From Sulfodiicoccus acidiphilus (GTDB lineage Archaea; Thermoproteota; Thermoprotei_A; Sulfolobales; Sulfolobaceae): DNA of 64,000 bases. Positions 63,492-64,000 of this stretch are shown here, piece by piece. The position numbers and the translations under genes were made by a program. The notes beneath the pieces were generated by a model. That model saw only the letters and a program-made list of their open reading frames with translations, made no database searches and had not been told where the DNA came from. The stretch covers positions 1,723,982-1,787,981 of the forward strand of contig NZ_AP018553.1 of the NCBI RefSeq assembly GCF_003967175.1. The letters are read 5' to 3'. Position 1 is the first letter of the stretch. Each line of letters starts with the position of its first letter.

Positions 63492-64000
63492 GTAGTACTG
63501 GCCTTCGACGTAGGTACGACTTCGATTAAATGCGCCGCTCTCTCTCTGAAGGACTTCGAGCCGGTGGCGCAGTCGTCGATCAGGTCCACCGTCGCTTACC
63601 CGAGGCCCGGTTGGGCTGAACAGGACCTCGAGAGGCTCTGGGAAGAACTCCTCACACTTGGTAGAAAGGTAACGGAGGAGAGGGTGGGTGAGGAAGTGAG
63701 GGGGTTGACCTTCGATGCTCACATGGCGGGGGTAGTCCCAGTGGACGAGGAGGGACTGCCATTGAGGCCAGCCATAATATGGCTCGACGAGAGGGCCGCT
63801 GGCCTTCCGAGGGAATTGTGGAGTGGCCCCCTGAAACTGCAAGGGTATTCCATCCCCAGACTAATCAAGTTCCTCAGAGTCACGGGAGGAGCTCCCAGCA
63901 GGACGGGGAAGGACGTTATATCCAAGGTCGTCTGGTTGGCTGAGAACGAGCCCCAAGTCCTCTCAAGGGCCAGGAAGCTCCTAGACGTTAAGGGGTTCCT
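63492..64000 (+). CDS. FGGY-family carbohydrate kinase, 5' part only
   Basis: The frame VVLAFDVGTTSIKCAAL (phosphate-1 motif DxGTxxxK), YPRPGWAEQDLERLWEELL and RPAIIWLDERAAGL is the N-terminal domain of an FGGY kinase (xylulose, glycerol, ribulose or erythritol kinases), which phosphorylates a sugar or polyol with ATP. It continues beyond the window. No ATG, GTG or TTG lies between the upstream stop (63462) and the first motif; the codons at the expected start are GTA GTA CTG (63492-63500), preceded by a good Shine-Dalgarno-like GAGGGG. The start may be non-standard or the sequence may have an indel. It is coupled to the MFS transporter upstream. Confidence 0.8.

Noticed and set aside
1-64000. 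CRISPR array search by eye
   Set aside because: No regularly spaced repeat of 23-37 bases was seen; the only tandem repeats are the 21-, 16- and 14-bp ones listed.

Overview
The window looks like chromosomal DNA of a GC-rich thermophilic archaeon, most probably a member of or relative of the Sulfolobales. The reasons are: many genes with an A/T-rich TATA-like element about 24-30 bases before a start codon, so leaderless mRNAs; heavy AGG use for arginine; GTG and TTG starts; a CYP119-type P450; archaeal DUF234-type ATPase, TrmB, VapBC and TnpB families; no bacterial-type genes. The assignment is by family recognition only. Coding density is low: more than a dozen gaps exceed 300 bases, and several contain recognisable gene or IS remains. 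No tRNA, rRNA or CRISPR array was seen.

Layout. 0.3-2.9 kb: two overlapping genes for CARF-type sensors, one with a HEPN RNase domain (Csx1) and one with a PIN-like nuclease domain. 4-9.2 kb: two unknown genes and a threefold-repeat surface protein split by frameshifts. 9.8-13.7 kb: a MITE-like IS200/IS605 derivative, an unknown gene, a VapBC pair and a frameshifted DUF234-type ATPase. 14-20.7 kb: CYP119-like P450, DSD1/D-threonine aldolase-like enzyme with RidA, MFS transporter, and an HMGL-family enzyme with an in-frame stop. 20.8-23.5 kb: an MFS gene broken by a TnpB-only IS. 24.5-32 kb: glycosyltransferase, decayed aminotransferase, AIM24, isochorismatase-like hydrolase, zinc-ribbon protein, ArsR plus a broken ArsB, a decayed vapBC and a PD-(D/E)XK-like protein. 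32.4-43.1 kb: carboxylate/sugar-acid type metabolism (MFS, Ldh_2-family dehydrogenase, CoA-transferase, enolase-superfamily dehydratase), VapBC, NDH-2, hemerythrin-like protein, WrbA, decayed MetE-like gene. 43.5-47.1 kb: unusual AAA+ ATPase with an acidic minisatellite, a deleted TnpB element, and a two-HTH regulator. 48-51.8 kb: secreted protein, aldo/keto reductase, SQR-like flavoprotein. 51.9-60.8 kb: a sugar-uptake locus (ABC transporter, two (alpha/alpha)6 glycosidases, TrmB regulator). 61-64 kb: second MITE copy, MFS transporter and the start of an FGGY kinase.

Two themes stand out. First, the IS200/IS605 footprint: one intact TnpB element with a reconstructable empty site, two full-length non-autonomous copies of one family 51 kb apart, one internally deleted TnpB element and one solitary right end. 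Second, nearly all frameshifts in otherwise conserved genes can be repaired by adding one G or C to a G/C run. That points either to homopolymer under-calling in the assembly or to a real G/C-tract contraction bias, so every 'pseudogene' call here should be read with that in mind.
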